A DNA stretch of 64,000 nt from Phytophthora colocasiae (taxonomy: Eukaryota > Oomycota > Peronosporomycetes > Peronosporales > Peronosporaceae), in contig JAGKQI010000064.1 of NCBI GenBank assembly GCA_018806915.1, positions 1,364,001 to 1,428,000 of the forward strand, read 5' to 3'. Of this stretch, positions 49,801 through 59,848 are shown one piece after another. Below the pieces are notes generated by a model. It did not search any database and was not told where the DNA came from. It worked only from the letters and a program-made list of their open reading frames with translations. The position numbers and the translations under genes were made by a program. Positions within the stretch are counted from its first letter, which is position 1, and each line of letters begins with the position of its first letter.

Positions 49801-51385
49801 AAATGCCATCAACGAGGGGGACATTGTGCGAATGGGGCGTCCACAACTCGCGAACGAAGGTGGTGCAAACGGAAATGAAGGTGATGGTGTTTTTCATGCG
49901 GATTTCAGTCGCAACGGACGTGTGAAATTTCTGTTAACGAGGAGAGCAGCTTTGCTGGCAGAGGTGGAGCAGATGGCACAATGGCTTATTAAACTCGATG
50001 AGGCACAGTATTCTGGGCTTGCTGGTGGCTCAGCATCGTATTCTATCGAGAATGCGTTGGTCTTTTACCAGTTCCACATGAAGGCGTTCCTTGATGTTGC
50101 GCGAGAGTCCACCGAGTTGCCGTCTAATAACGAGAAGGTTGCAGCATTTGCGGAGTTCTTCACCCTGCGAATGGGAGCCGCGCCAACAAACGCCGAAGCG
50201 CTTCGTCAGTTTGCCATGAACAATGAGTCGTATTTCGTGGAGCTACGTCGTCTCCAGCCATTTGAGTTGCTCCAGACCCCGCGACAACGTGGAGACATGT
50301 ACCTGATCAACCACGCTCGCATCGTAGCCATGACGTGCACACACGCAGCGTTAAACCATCTCAAACTCACGGAATTGGGGCTGACGTTTGGAAGTCTCAT
50401 CATGGAGGAAGCTGCTCAGGTGAGCGAGTTGGACAGTTTTGTGCCGCTTCTGTTGGCGTGCTCCAAGAAAGGAGGGCCAACCGTGGGGAAGAGCAAGACG
50501 TCGACGAGTCTGAAGCGTGTCGTGCTCATGGGCGACGCAAAGCAGCTCCCTCCTGTGGTCAAGTCGCTCGCACTGAAGAATTATTCTCACTTGGACCAGA
50601 GTCTTTTTACGCGCTTACTGCGTCTGGGTGTGCCTCCAGTTGTGCTGGACCGCCAAGGTCGCAGTCGGAGCGAGTTGGCGGACATCTATCGGTGGCGATA
50701 CGATCAAATTGTCGAAAGTGGAGACAAAACGGCGTTGGGTGATTTGGCTCGCATCGAGTCTGAATCTGAATACCAGACTGGAAACGTAGGGTTCGCTCAT
50801 GTTGCTCAGTTCGTGGATCTGCCATCCTCCATGGAGCACCAACCGAGACCTTTCGCTTACGAAAACGAAGAGGAAGCTCGCTTTATCGTCGGGATGGTCC
50901 GCTACATGCTAGCTGTGGGCTATCACCCAGAACAAGTGACCATTCTGACAACGTACAACGCCCAAAGAAAGCTTCTGCGCCGTCTCCTACGTACTGAAGC
51001 ACCCGAAGGAGCCAAGAAGTGCACGGTGTCGACTGTGGACCACTTTCAAGGCCAACAAAACGACTTTATTCTGCTGTCCACAGTGCGCAGCGGGTCTAGA
51101 GCAGGTCACCTCCAGGATGCACGTCGTGCTACCACAGCGTTCTCTCGAGCTCGGCTTGGCCTATATGTAGTGGGCTGTCGCAGCACGCTGGATCACGCGC
51201 GGGAGCTACAGCCTTTTGTCTCCAAACTGGTGTCTGTCTCGAAGCTGGACGACGACAAGGCGATGAAGTTGGCGCTGATACCCTCTGAACGAGTTGGGGG
51301 CAAGAAAACGAAGGCCAAGGCAAACGTCGTATATGTTTCGGACAGGAAGCAACTGGACAAGGTGGTAGAAGGACTCAAGGCTTAG
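46896..51385 (+). CDS. AQR: RNA helicase Aquarius (intron-binding protein 160), two exons
   Basis: Exons 46896-46997 and 47075-51385 with a 77-nt intron (GTACAC..TTCAG) in phase; 1470 aa. Aquarius is an SF1 (Upf1-like) helicase of the intron-binding complex in the spliceosome. The long N-terminal armadillo-type region (about 35-780) precedes the helicase: RFTKAQVTAVRTGM (Q-motif-like), VGPPGTGKTDVAVQLVL (Walker A, about 895), SLIMEEAAQVSELD (motif II), LMGDAKQLPPVV (motif III), VLDRQGRSRSE, TVDHFQGQQNDFI and RARLGLYVVG (motifs V and VI). Length and domain order match the family. The downstream stop is 14 bp from the convergent methyltransferase stop. Confidence 0.96.
46998..47074 (+). other. 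Intron of the Aquarius gene
   Basis: 77 nt, GTACAC donor, CTAAC branch-like motif at about 47035-47039 and TATTCAG acceptor. Joins PSKQ to SLDAVAAL. Confidence 0.85.
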
Positions 51386-51399
51386 AAGTGGAGCTTCAG

Positions 51400-52373
51400 T
51401 TAGGCGAGAGCGTACATTTTCACAGGGTAGAGTTCTTCCGGGAAGTGGCGTTGTCTACGCTCCGCAAGCAGCGTGAGGCCTGCCTGTTGGAAGATGCTTT
51501 TGTAATAGACTGCTGAACGCGTGATACTGCTGTCCTGTCGGTCGAGATCGTAAGGTTCCGCTGTCTGGAAGATGTTCTCCTTAATCACGATGAAGCCGTT
51601 CGGTGTTAAGGCTTTCTTGCAACGCTTGAGGTAGCGAACCAGGTCCAAATCCGTGAGATGCACGAGCACCCACTGCATCCAGATGAGGTCGTAGCTCTTA
51701 GGTTTGGGCTCAAAGTCCTGCAGTCCCATACAGTACAAGTCGCGCACCCGAGAGCGCAGCGTCTCGTCCTCTCCTAGATACTGGGGTGCTCCTCTCAGCA
51801 GTCTTGGACTCTGCTCTACGAGGTCCACGTGGTCGAACATTGGAAGTAACAGGAGTTTACTCACACGGCCAATACCCGCGCCACAGTCGGCTGCAGCGTG
51901 ACAGACCCACTCTGGCCTCACTGTGTCTCGAACGTGTTTGAGGAACCTCTTGGACTCCTTAATGTCGACCCCCGAGACGTGGGCGAAACCTCCTAGCACT
52001 CCGTCATCTGTCAATGGGCAATTGGCTTCGTCGTCCCAATACTCGTGGGCGCTGGCATACCACGTGAGCTCCTGGGTCTCTTTCTGCAGCTCCACGTTGT
52101 CTCCTAATTCCATTTGCCACATCTCGAATACATTCCTGTTGGTAGTATCGCAAGGTTATTATAGTTTAGATTGACAAACATTAAGCGATCTGAAACGCAC
52201 TCGTATTCCTCATGCGGGTCGATTTTATGCGAGGCGTCGAGAGCGCGTTGCACTTCGTTGGCGATTACACGTAGTTCCTCCCACTCTACAGGTGAACAGC
52301 TCCGACGGACGCTTGGTAGAAGCAGAGATAGAGCCTTAGGCCTGGAAGCCTTGTCGTCCGATACAGCCGCCAT
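51400..52373 (-). CDS. NTMT1: Alpha-N-terminal protein methyltransferase (NTMT1/METTL11A type), two exons
   Basis: Exons 52201-52373 and 51400-52135 with a 65-nt intron (GTGCGT..AACAG); splicing joins HEEYE to NVFEMWQMEL. About 302 aa. The enzyme methylates the alpha-amino group of proteins with an N-terminal X-Pro-Lys. AdoMet site DCGAGIGRVSKLLL, then VDLVEQSPRL, DLIWMQWVLVHLTD, NGFIVIKENI and QDSSITRSAVYY, all characteristic of this family. The first exon adds about 58 aa of helical sequence. ATG 52373 chosen; Met codons at about 52394 and 52418 are alternatives. Tail to tail with Aquarius, stop codons 14 bp apart. Confidence 0.94.
52136..52200 (-). other. Intron of the methyltransferase gene
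   Basis: 65 nt on the minus strand, GTGCGT donor, CTAAAC branch-like motif and CCAACAG acceptor. Confidence 0.8.
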
Positions 52374-52429
52374 TACGAGCCTACCAAATTGCATGTGAAG
52401 TAATTTTGATAAATTCATGCAGGTTTTAC

Positions 52430-53190
52430 TGGTGCTTCAATTTATACAATTTCACAGGACCTTATACAGAGATATCAAAGTATACAGGTCCGCAGACAGA
52501 AGGCGTCGACTATAGGACAGACTCGCCGGCGTAAGCGAATCTTGCAACCCTCCAGAGTGACGACGATACGTGCAGGAAACTAACCAACTCTGCAGGATCG
52601 TGAGTCAACCGGCTCCGTCCAAGTTTCTCCTGCTCGAACAGCGAATGACCTCTGTTCAATGGTCGTGGGTTACATCAATGGGCAACGGATTCGTGACATC
52701 TTCTCGGGGAACGTATGGGTCGCAGCGGTGGCAGATGGAAAAATCGAGTTCACCTAGTGATCAACTCCATTTGTGACCATGACGAACTCTCTCTTTTAGA
52801 CAAGAACTTTTGATGGAACCACCGTCTTGACCTGACAACAATGTTTGCGTTCTCCCCAAGGATGGCATGACGCTTGCTCGGGTGATCTCCAGATCTGTTC
52901 CATTCAAAACGCACTGCACCACCTGAACACGGTTTACCACAGCCAAGTGGCTTCCAGTCGTCCTTTACCCGCTCTTTGGCTCTTCCTTGACTCCAGCGGG
53001 AGATTGGCTCTCGTATGCGTGATGTGCAATTCCTTCATGCTTGGCCGCAAACTCCCCAAAATCTGGACGATGTTCGTACCACCGAATCTAGATGGACATC
53101 ATTTGACGTCTGACGGTAAGTATGTACTGACTTTGACAATCCAGAAACAGCTGTAAGTTTCATTACCCATTAACTAGGGTAAATTTATTT
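52430..53190 (+). other. Region with short coding-like stretches, gene not determined
   Basis: Between the methyltransferase and the MULE. A + strand stretch at about 52596-52755 reads GYINGQRIRDIFSGNVWVAA and ends in a stop; it is preceded by a plausible acceptor (CTAAC then CTCTGCAG, 52578-52596). About 52845-53156 has another open stretch with a GTAAGT at about 53116. No family recognised; a gene cut by the MULE is possible. Confidence 0.35.
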
Positions 53191-53393
53191 ATCTTCGGTT
53201 TGGTGTGGTGCAAAATACCCCACTGAGCATCAATCTTTCAATGTCAATTCTAAATTTGGAAACTTTTCGACTTAAGGATTTTCATCCATCATCAAATTGA
53301 ATCGGTAAATTCGGTGTCTACGTTCGGTGCTACCGAAATCGTGGTTCGGTGATACCAAATTTACACCGAATGTCCACCGAATTTATGTTTGCA

Positions 53394-56300
53394 TTATTTG
53401 GCTGCAGCCGTTGTAGTGACGAAATTGATAGTCTTGTAAAGATACCGCATGCGCAAATACGGTAGCAGGTTGTACATGCAGTCGTCCCACGACGCGTTAG
53501 CTAGAAGCATCTCCAGAATTGCGATACACCATAAGCCACATGAGCTGCCATCCTGCTGTTTGCACGAATCGACCATTACGTAGATCAACTTGTCCTCGAG
53601 GCCGAGTAGCGTCTCGATAACTCTTCGAACACTTCTTTCAATAGTCAGGTAGCACCTCTGTGACTGGAGTGGGTCGAACATGTAGCAAGTAGCCATCCCC
53701 GTTTCGATGTCAACGTTCCTGTCGACTAAGAAAGCGACCCAGTGAGCGCCAACATTGAAGACGGACATAACTCGAGTATTCTTTGGGTCAGCAGATCCAA
53801 ATCCTGCCGCTATGCGCAATTGCTGGTCGTGTTCCATAAAGTCTTTGAATGACGGGCTGATAATACCCACATTGGGGTATTCCTCGCGTAGAACCATGAG
53901 AGACACTAGAATAGAGGTAGTGTGTAGCCACAGGTTCTCCCGAAAGTCAAGAAGTTGATATCCACTCACAATTTCACCCGGGATGTTGTTCACACTAAGA
54001 TTTAGCAACTCCACGTTGGTGATGTGCTCGTCCTGTACATCAAATAATCCTTAGTTAAGAATTGACGATATAGTTTAAGCAACACGCACCTTTGTCACAT
54101 TGCATGTGTCTCCAAATGGTCCCCGGATATCCGAAATCCTCCATTCAACTCCTTCGATCCAGCTAGTGGTTCTCTTAACCAAATCGAAACAACTGCGAGC
54201 TTCTAGTAGTGAAATCATTGCGTCCAATTGAGCAAATGTCGCGCTCCCGTATCCGTTCCAATGCGCAATAAGGTCAATGTCGTCTTTCCGTTTGATAGCT
54301 TCTATCGCCTCCACAAGCTTCGGCTGCTGTGGAATACTACTAATTGTAGGAGTAACATAGCCAGCAGAGCGGGGTCTGATCTCTAGCGTCTCATTAACCT
54401 CCACACTTGGAATCTCACAAGCATCCACTATAGCTTTTGCTCCAGGCACACTGTACGAGCCGTTCAGCAGGACAGCAATCTCTTCAAATGATACTTGTCT
54501 CCATACTTTGCCCCCTCGGCACTCAGCCGCCAATTCAAGCGCAAGCTCTCGATCTTTCTTTGCCTGAGCCTGTTTCCGCTGTGCCTTAGTCATGCCATTG
54601 ATCAGTGGGCGTTCCGTGAATTTCCAGGTAACCGCCTTTGCAGCTTCGTTCAAATCGGCTGGCTTTGGTGTAGGTTCGGTTGGATTCGGTGCAGATTCGG
54701 TAGGATTCGGTGCTGATTCGGTACACTCTGGCACGGCTTCTGTATCGGGTAGAGGCTCTGGTTCCATTTCCTTGACTGGTTCCTCAACACCTTGAGCTGC
54801 TGCAGAATCACTGCCCCCAAGTACAGCACCGCCTTCTTCACTAGTAAGGTCGGGTGCCTCTAACGGAATGTATTGTGGCGAGGTGTGCTCAGCAAACGAC
54901 ATCTGGGACAGCGTCACACCTCCAACGGAAGATACCTGGGATAGACCTGGAAACTCAGGTGCAGTTTCATGAGCGAAGTCCACCACGCGACCAGAGTGTA
55001 GTGCTTCATAGAAGGCTTCCAACCAATTTAACGCCACCTTGAACGTGGGCGTCGACTGGAGAGCCATACGGTCAACGATCTTCTCCGCCATAGCCTTTGC
55101 TTCACAGTACATCAGACCACTTGACAGCGTCTTCTCTTTTGGCAGTGAAGGACACACACCTTGCTTCAATCCACCACAAGGAATATCGCCGTTGCCGATG
55201 TCATTCTCAGAACTGTGAACTATCCACCGCGTAGCAATGTACCGAAGAGGGGGGACCACCGTCTCAAAATGACAAGTATTTCTGATGTACAAAACGTGTC
55301 GACACGGCAGTAGGCACGTCTTCATAAAGATACAGTCGCAACAACTAGACTGTAAAGCAAAATCAAAGCGTTAGATCATCATACCGAAAATTTACCGAAT
55401 CACCAAAATCTTCACCGAACAGCAACGTACCCTAGTGTTCACCACGTACTCCGCCCCAGATCGAGGACTGGTAACTACTGCTCTCTCAGAATCACCCAGT
55501 TCCACCAGGTACTCTGCGTCAACTCCAGTGGCTAACTCATGCTGCTTTGATACCAAATCGAAGGCAAACGAACTCAGTTGAAGTCCAAGCAGGGACAGCT
55601 CCGGATCTTCTGAAGCTCGCGCCGGGCGACTGCCAACCTTGTGGTATTCAGTCAGGTACTGTTCTTCCGCGTATTCTTGTAGTGTTATCAGAGTCGATAG
55701 CAGCTGATCAATAGAGAATGAGCCGTCGATCACGTCCTTAATCTTGCCCCATTTCGACTCGATCCGATTGTTCGTATTATTCGTGAGGTGAGGAACATTG
55801 CCTCTCTTGTAGGAGACCCACTCGTCCTTGGATTTATCCCAGTTCTCGACAAAGTTTAGATACAACTCGTGCGCTGGATCATCACCCAACGTGTGCAGCA
55901 GGGCCCCCTTTGCATCTTCGTATTGATCCGCACTCTCAGCATACACCAGTAACCGCATGAGAGCCTTCACTTCCTTCTTAACGCTTTTTGCAAGACGAGC
56001 TGCTAACTTTTTGAGCCAGGTAATCACATGCCATTGACAAAGTAGCTGTCTTGCCTGCGGTAAAGTCTCTGCCAAAACCGCTTTTTCGTGAAACGCCTTG
56101 TCTGTCATCACCACTTCAATTTTGGACCAGTCTGGATTGTTCGCCTTGAAGATTTCCATGACTTGACGAAGATTCACTTTATGTTCACTTTCAACAAGAG
56201 CATGATGCACGTATTGGCCCTTGCCGAAGACATCATGCACGACGAAACTAAACAGTTTGTAGCGATTCGAATTCGTGTTGTGTGTAGAATCCACCATAAT

Positions 56301-57759
56301 GATCTCCGGAAACGCCTTAAATAGCCGCTTCATTCTTGCCGACTGGAACGTAGCTATACGGGCGAAGTCGCTGTCCTCGTCGATCTTTATCTCAGCAGAA
56401 TTCCCTCTGTCTTGCCGGCAAAATTCTTCCAAAACTGCAAATGCACGTTGAGCATCATTCAATCCTCCCTGGCTCTCGATCTTTAATCTCTGAACCATGT
56501 TGTGCACGTCGCGCAAGATTGTCTTCTTCCCTGAAAACACAACCAAAACATAGCCACCGAATGGTTACCGAAATTAGTTAGGACACCGAAATTCCACCGA
56601 ATTCGTAGTAAGGTGTACCTGTTCTTTGCCGGAGATACTGAAGAATCCCTCGCACACTCGCGCCAGCTTTATGCAGTACTGCGACGTCATGTTTCAGGTG
56701 GGGTTCCTGCACAACCCTGTTTTCCGCATAGTTTTCCCATCCAATCTTGTTCAAGGAATGGTTGTGGACCCCAGAGGCATTGGCGCGTAGTGACCACTTT
56801 CCACTGATCGACTGGACTACACACACGTTTACCCTGGCCTTGCACTTCGTATCACGAACCTGGTTATGAATCCGCTTCCCTCCTCCCTTCGGTTCGTAGG
56901 GTTGTCCATGTGTGCATACCAATGTCTTTGCGTAAGTCTCCCATTCTTCTGGAATCAGGACAACTTCGCGACGGGCCCTCTTTCTAGCGTTTTCCCTGGC
57001 TTTGCTTGCCCGTAGAATTTGCTTGTTGCGAAGGGAAACTGAAGTGCTTGTACGCTTCGAAAATTGCTGATATGTCCGTCGCTGGAACGCATCGAAAGCT
57101 TCATGGAACTCTTCCCACGAATCGAATCGGGTCTCGAAATCATAAAGCCAAACCGGACCACTAGCTCGAACGCCAAGATCAATCTTTCGGTGTAATTTCG
57201 GTGTTTGGTGCGGGTTCGGTCGTTCGGTAGATACATCATCGCCTGCTTCATCTTCGTCCATCCGGGCAGCGCTATTAGCAGCTTCACCAAGTGACTTGTC
57301 TTCGGAGTCAGAACCTGCGTAGCTTGAGGAATTTCCACTCGCAATCACTTCGGTCTGTTCCCCGTCGTCCGAGCTGGAATCCGATTCGATTCCGAATGTA
57401 TCGCGTAGCGTTTTTCTTTCCAACTGATCACGTTTACGACTGTCGCTTGCGTCCGCTTCACTCGCTTCACCATCCGAACGTCTTAGCATCGCAGCTGCGC
57501 TGCGAGTCAGCTTACGCCGGCCTTCCTCCACCAGACGAATCGCTTGGTTGTCTAGCCGACCTTGCGCAATCCTCTCTGCTTCACGTGCTTCGATAGTCCC
57601 TCGAGGCTCGTCAGGTGGCTTCGCTGCGATACTGACATCAGGATGGACATCGTTGCGTTGGTCCTCACGAAGTCGCGGTTTCTCCAGCGCAGCAGCATTG
57701 CGCTGAGTGGGTGACACGGCCTCGACCTCTCCAAACGATCCCTGTGGTGTAATAGACAT
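53394..57759 (-). CDS. MULE transposase fused to a ULP1-type cysteine protease, four exons
   Basis: Exons 56619-57759, 55431-56530, 54090-55349 and 53394-54032; introns of 88, 81 and 57 nt, all GT..AG and in phase; 1379 aa without a stop. Order: acidic N-terminus; FAR1/WRKY-GCM1-like DNA-binding zinc domain (about 210-340: FDSWEEFHEAFDAFQ, TKCKARVNVC, GVHNHSL); MULE core with D (IIMVDSTHNTNSNRYKLF), D (EVVMTDKAFHEK), LLCQWHVITWL and E (NNRIESKWG); SWIM finger split by intron 2 (CCDCIF then LLPCRHVLYI); a Pro/Glu linker with PNPTESAPNPTE repeats; and a C48 protease with GAHWVAFLVD (His), FDPLQ (Asp) and QQDGSSCGLWC (Gln, Cys). All catalytic residues are present. Confidence 0.85.
54033..54089 (-). 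other. Intron 3 of the MULE-ULP1 gene
   Basis: 57 nt, GTGCGT donor, TTAACTAAG branch-like motif and TGTACAG acceptor. Joins CNVTK to DEHITNVELL just before the protease domain. Confidence 0.8.
55350..55430 (-). other. Intron 2 of the MULE-ULP1 gene
   Basis: 81 nt, GTACGT donor, TCTAACG branch-like motif and TTTACAG acceptor. It falls inside the SWIM zinc finger and contains three TTCGGT hexamers. Confidence 0.85.
56531..56618 (-). other. Intron 1 of the MULE-ULP1 gene
   Basis: 88 nt, GTACAC donor, CCTAACTAA branch-like motif and TTTTCAG acceptor. It contains four TTCGGT hexamers on the coding strand. Confidence 0.85.
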
Positions 57760-58043
57760 TATTTAGTTAGTTTATGCATTAATGTCCACCCGAGGAAGGT
57801 TAGTGAACGCACCGAGCTCTCCATCGATCTTCACTCTGGCGTCTGCGTCCTAGGGGGGGAAATCGTGAAATGACAACCGTCCAACCGGCGGGAACTGAAT
57901 TTTTGAAAAATAAGTGTAAGGTATTTTATTTATCTTACGTCGTCCCAAGTTCAACCTGAACCATGAAATCCGACTCTATCTGGTCGACCGAATGCTCACC
58001 GAATTATACTGAAAACACACTGAATTTGAATTCTAAATTCGGT

Positions 58044-58159
58044 GGTACCAGCGTCTCCCCCAAAATCTCAACCAACACAACCGTGCTTTGCACGTTTTGT
58101 CCTCTACACATCAGGCACTTTGACTCTTCCTGCGGACACCTCGTGTTCAACAGTGTTGA
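58044..58159. other. Upstream region of the lipase-like gene
   Basis: Short intergenic DNA with a small palindrome TTCAACAGTGTTGAA at 58146-58160 directly before the large palindrome. No initiator recognised. Confidence 0.4.
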
Positions 58160-58224
58160 AAACTGAGAGGCAGGCCTCAACACCGTGTTGAATCAACACG
58201 GTGTTGAGGCCTGCCTCTCAGTTT
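58160..58224. repeat. Perfect 65-bp palindrome with 1-bp centre
   Basis: Two 32-bp arms (AAACTGAGAGGCAGGCCTCA and on) meet around a single A at 58192. It lies 8 bp upstream of the most likely start codon (58233) of the lipase-like gene, so it would form a strong hairpin in the leader or DNA. Confidence 0.97.
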
Positions 58225-58232
58225 CGAAAAAG

Positions 58233-59492
58233 ATGGCCAACTGCCGCCGCCACCCGAACGTCAAGAACACGCTAAGGGGCAGGACTCGCCCTGCCTCGAA
58301 AATGGCCGAGAGGATCCATTTACCCGCGACCACGAAGTTGTCGCCGGTAGTCGAGAGCAACGGGTGCTCGAACCGAAAGAGGACGATCCGCTTCATGGAT
58401 GACGAGGCATTAGACATCACGGAGCTCAGTTCATCGTCCGGATCGATAGAACCATCCCCTGCCAGTTCCTCGTCCAGCTCCAGATCCTCGTCTGAGCAAG
58501 TGGATATTCCTCTCCGCTTCCGCCGTTACGAGGGTAAGTTCGAGAACCGTCGAGGTCAATCTCTCTTCTACTTCTCACTCTTCCCACCGGAGAAGATGCC
58601 TGTGCGTGGCGTGGTCCTGTACATCCACGGCAGCAGTAGCCACTGCCGACGCCACATTGAGCTGTACAAGGAACTCTGCAAGGAAGGCTTCGGCGTCATC
58701 TCGTACGACTTGGCCAATCACGGCGCCAGCGACCTCGACCAGCACAAGACGCGCGCGCACATCACTAACTTCCGCTACCTGGTGGACGACACGAACGCCT
58801 TCGTCACGTTCGCCAAACGGTCCATTTACACTGACGCGCTTCGATATTGGAGGAAACACCACTATCCTCGTCACCCGCATGGGGAGAACAACAACCTCGT
58901 AGCGCTGCCTGAGCCGCCGCTGGTCATTATCGGCTCATCACTCGGCTCTCTGGTTGGAATCCACACAGTCCTCACAGCTCAACACAAATTCCATGCAGCT
59001 ATTTGGGCTGCTCCAACCGTAGGAGTCACGTGGAACCCTCTATTGTACGCCGAGTCGCTTCTCCCACTAGCGACGTTCATCCCGAAGGCGCGTATTGTGC
59101 CTGCTGTCAACCACGACCTATTCTGCAGAGATCCAGCATTCCTGGAGGCATTCAAGAATGACCCGCTGACTTGTACCGAGAGAATGACTGTACGAAGTGG
59201 AACGGAGGCGCTGAACGCTATTAAACGACTGCAGAACGATAAGCGCGTGGTGCAGACTGACAGCGCGTTCTGTGCCATCCCCATGCTATTTATTGCCGGC
59301 TCGAACGATGGCGTCTCCGATCAACAGGCCTCTATCCGATTCTTCGCGTCCATAGGAAACATGGACAAGGAGTTTAAACTGATCAACGGAGGTTTCCATT
59401 TCGTGTTCGAGGATACCCAAAAGGAGGCAGCTATTGAACATCTAGTGCAGTGGCTTCGTGCAAGATTTCCACTCGAGACTCGAAATGTTTAG
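58233..59492 (+). CDS. Alpha/beta-hydrolase, monoacylglycerol lipase-like
   Basis: 419 aa from ATG 58233; a later Met (58302, MAERIHLP) is possible. Predicted serine hydrolase of the Hydrolase_4/monoacylglycerol lipase type. The oxyanion region YIHGSSSHCRRH (about 130), nucleophile IIGSSLGSLVG (GxSxG, about 233), catalytic Asp in AGSNDGVSD (about 357) and His in NGGFHFVFED (about 388) are all in order. The Ser-rich N-terminal 95 aa precede the fold. No signal peptide or membrane helix is evident. The natural ester substrate is unknown. Confidence 0.9.
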   Translation: MANCRRHPNVKNTLRGRTRPASKMAERIHLPATTKLSPVVESNGCSNRKRTIRFMDDEALDITELSSSSGSIEPSPASSSSSSRSSSEQVDIPLRFRRYEGKFENRRGQSLFYFSLFPPEKMPVRGVVLYIHGSSSHCRRHIELYKELCKEGFGVISYDLANHGASDLDQHKTRAHITNFRYLVDDTNAFVTFAKRSIYTDALRYWRKHHYPRHPHGENNNLVALPEPPLVIIGSSLGSLVGIHTVLTAQHKFHAAIWAAPTVGVTWNPLLYAESLLPLATFIPKARIVPAVNHDLFCRDPAFLEAFKNDPLTCTERMTVRSGTEALNAIKRLQNDKRVVQTDSAFCAIPMLFIAGSNDGVSDQQASIRFFASIGNMDKEFKLINGGFHFVFEDTQKEAAIEHLVQWLRARFPLETRNV

Positions 59493-59848
59493 TGTTTAAA
59501 GTTATAACGTGGCACCTGTAGTGTTTTTATTCAGTGCTTTCGAGGACGCGGGTCGATTCATCTTCGAGTCCTTGTTAGTACTCAATAGGGGGTTTCAGTT
59601 CTTGGTTTTCTGATGTGTTTTCTAGCGTGATCTTTTGGCAGAACATCACCATGAAAAAACACACCAACCGACCACCTCCGACGATGGTCGGTTCGAGTGA
59701 TTTTTCGGTCCGCCGAAAGGTCACCCGAAAGGTTGCTTTCGCGCGCAGAAATCTTGCTTTTGAATTGCGCGTCCTGATTCACTTTTGAAACTCGGACCAC
59801 GACTACGAAGTTCCTAAGACCTTTCACCTTCATTACCGCCTGTTCTCC

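Larger units (their letters stand above)
53194..58043 (-). mobile_element. MULE element carrying a transposase-ULP1 gene (KAONASHI-like)
   Basis: Region bounded by clusters of the hexamer TTCGGT or its inverse ACCGAA (53194-53381 and 57987-58043) and filled by one four-exon gene. The exact ends, terminal inverted repeats and target duplication could not be fixed, so the limits are approximate. FAR1/MULE transposase linked to ULP1 protease is known from plant KAONASHI and ULP-MULE elements. It sits between the methyltransferase and the lipase-like gene. Confidence 0.75.
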
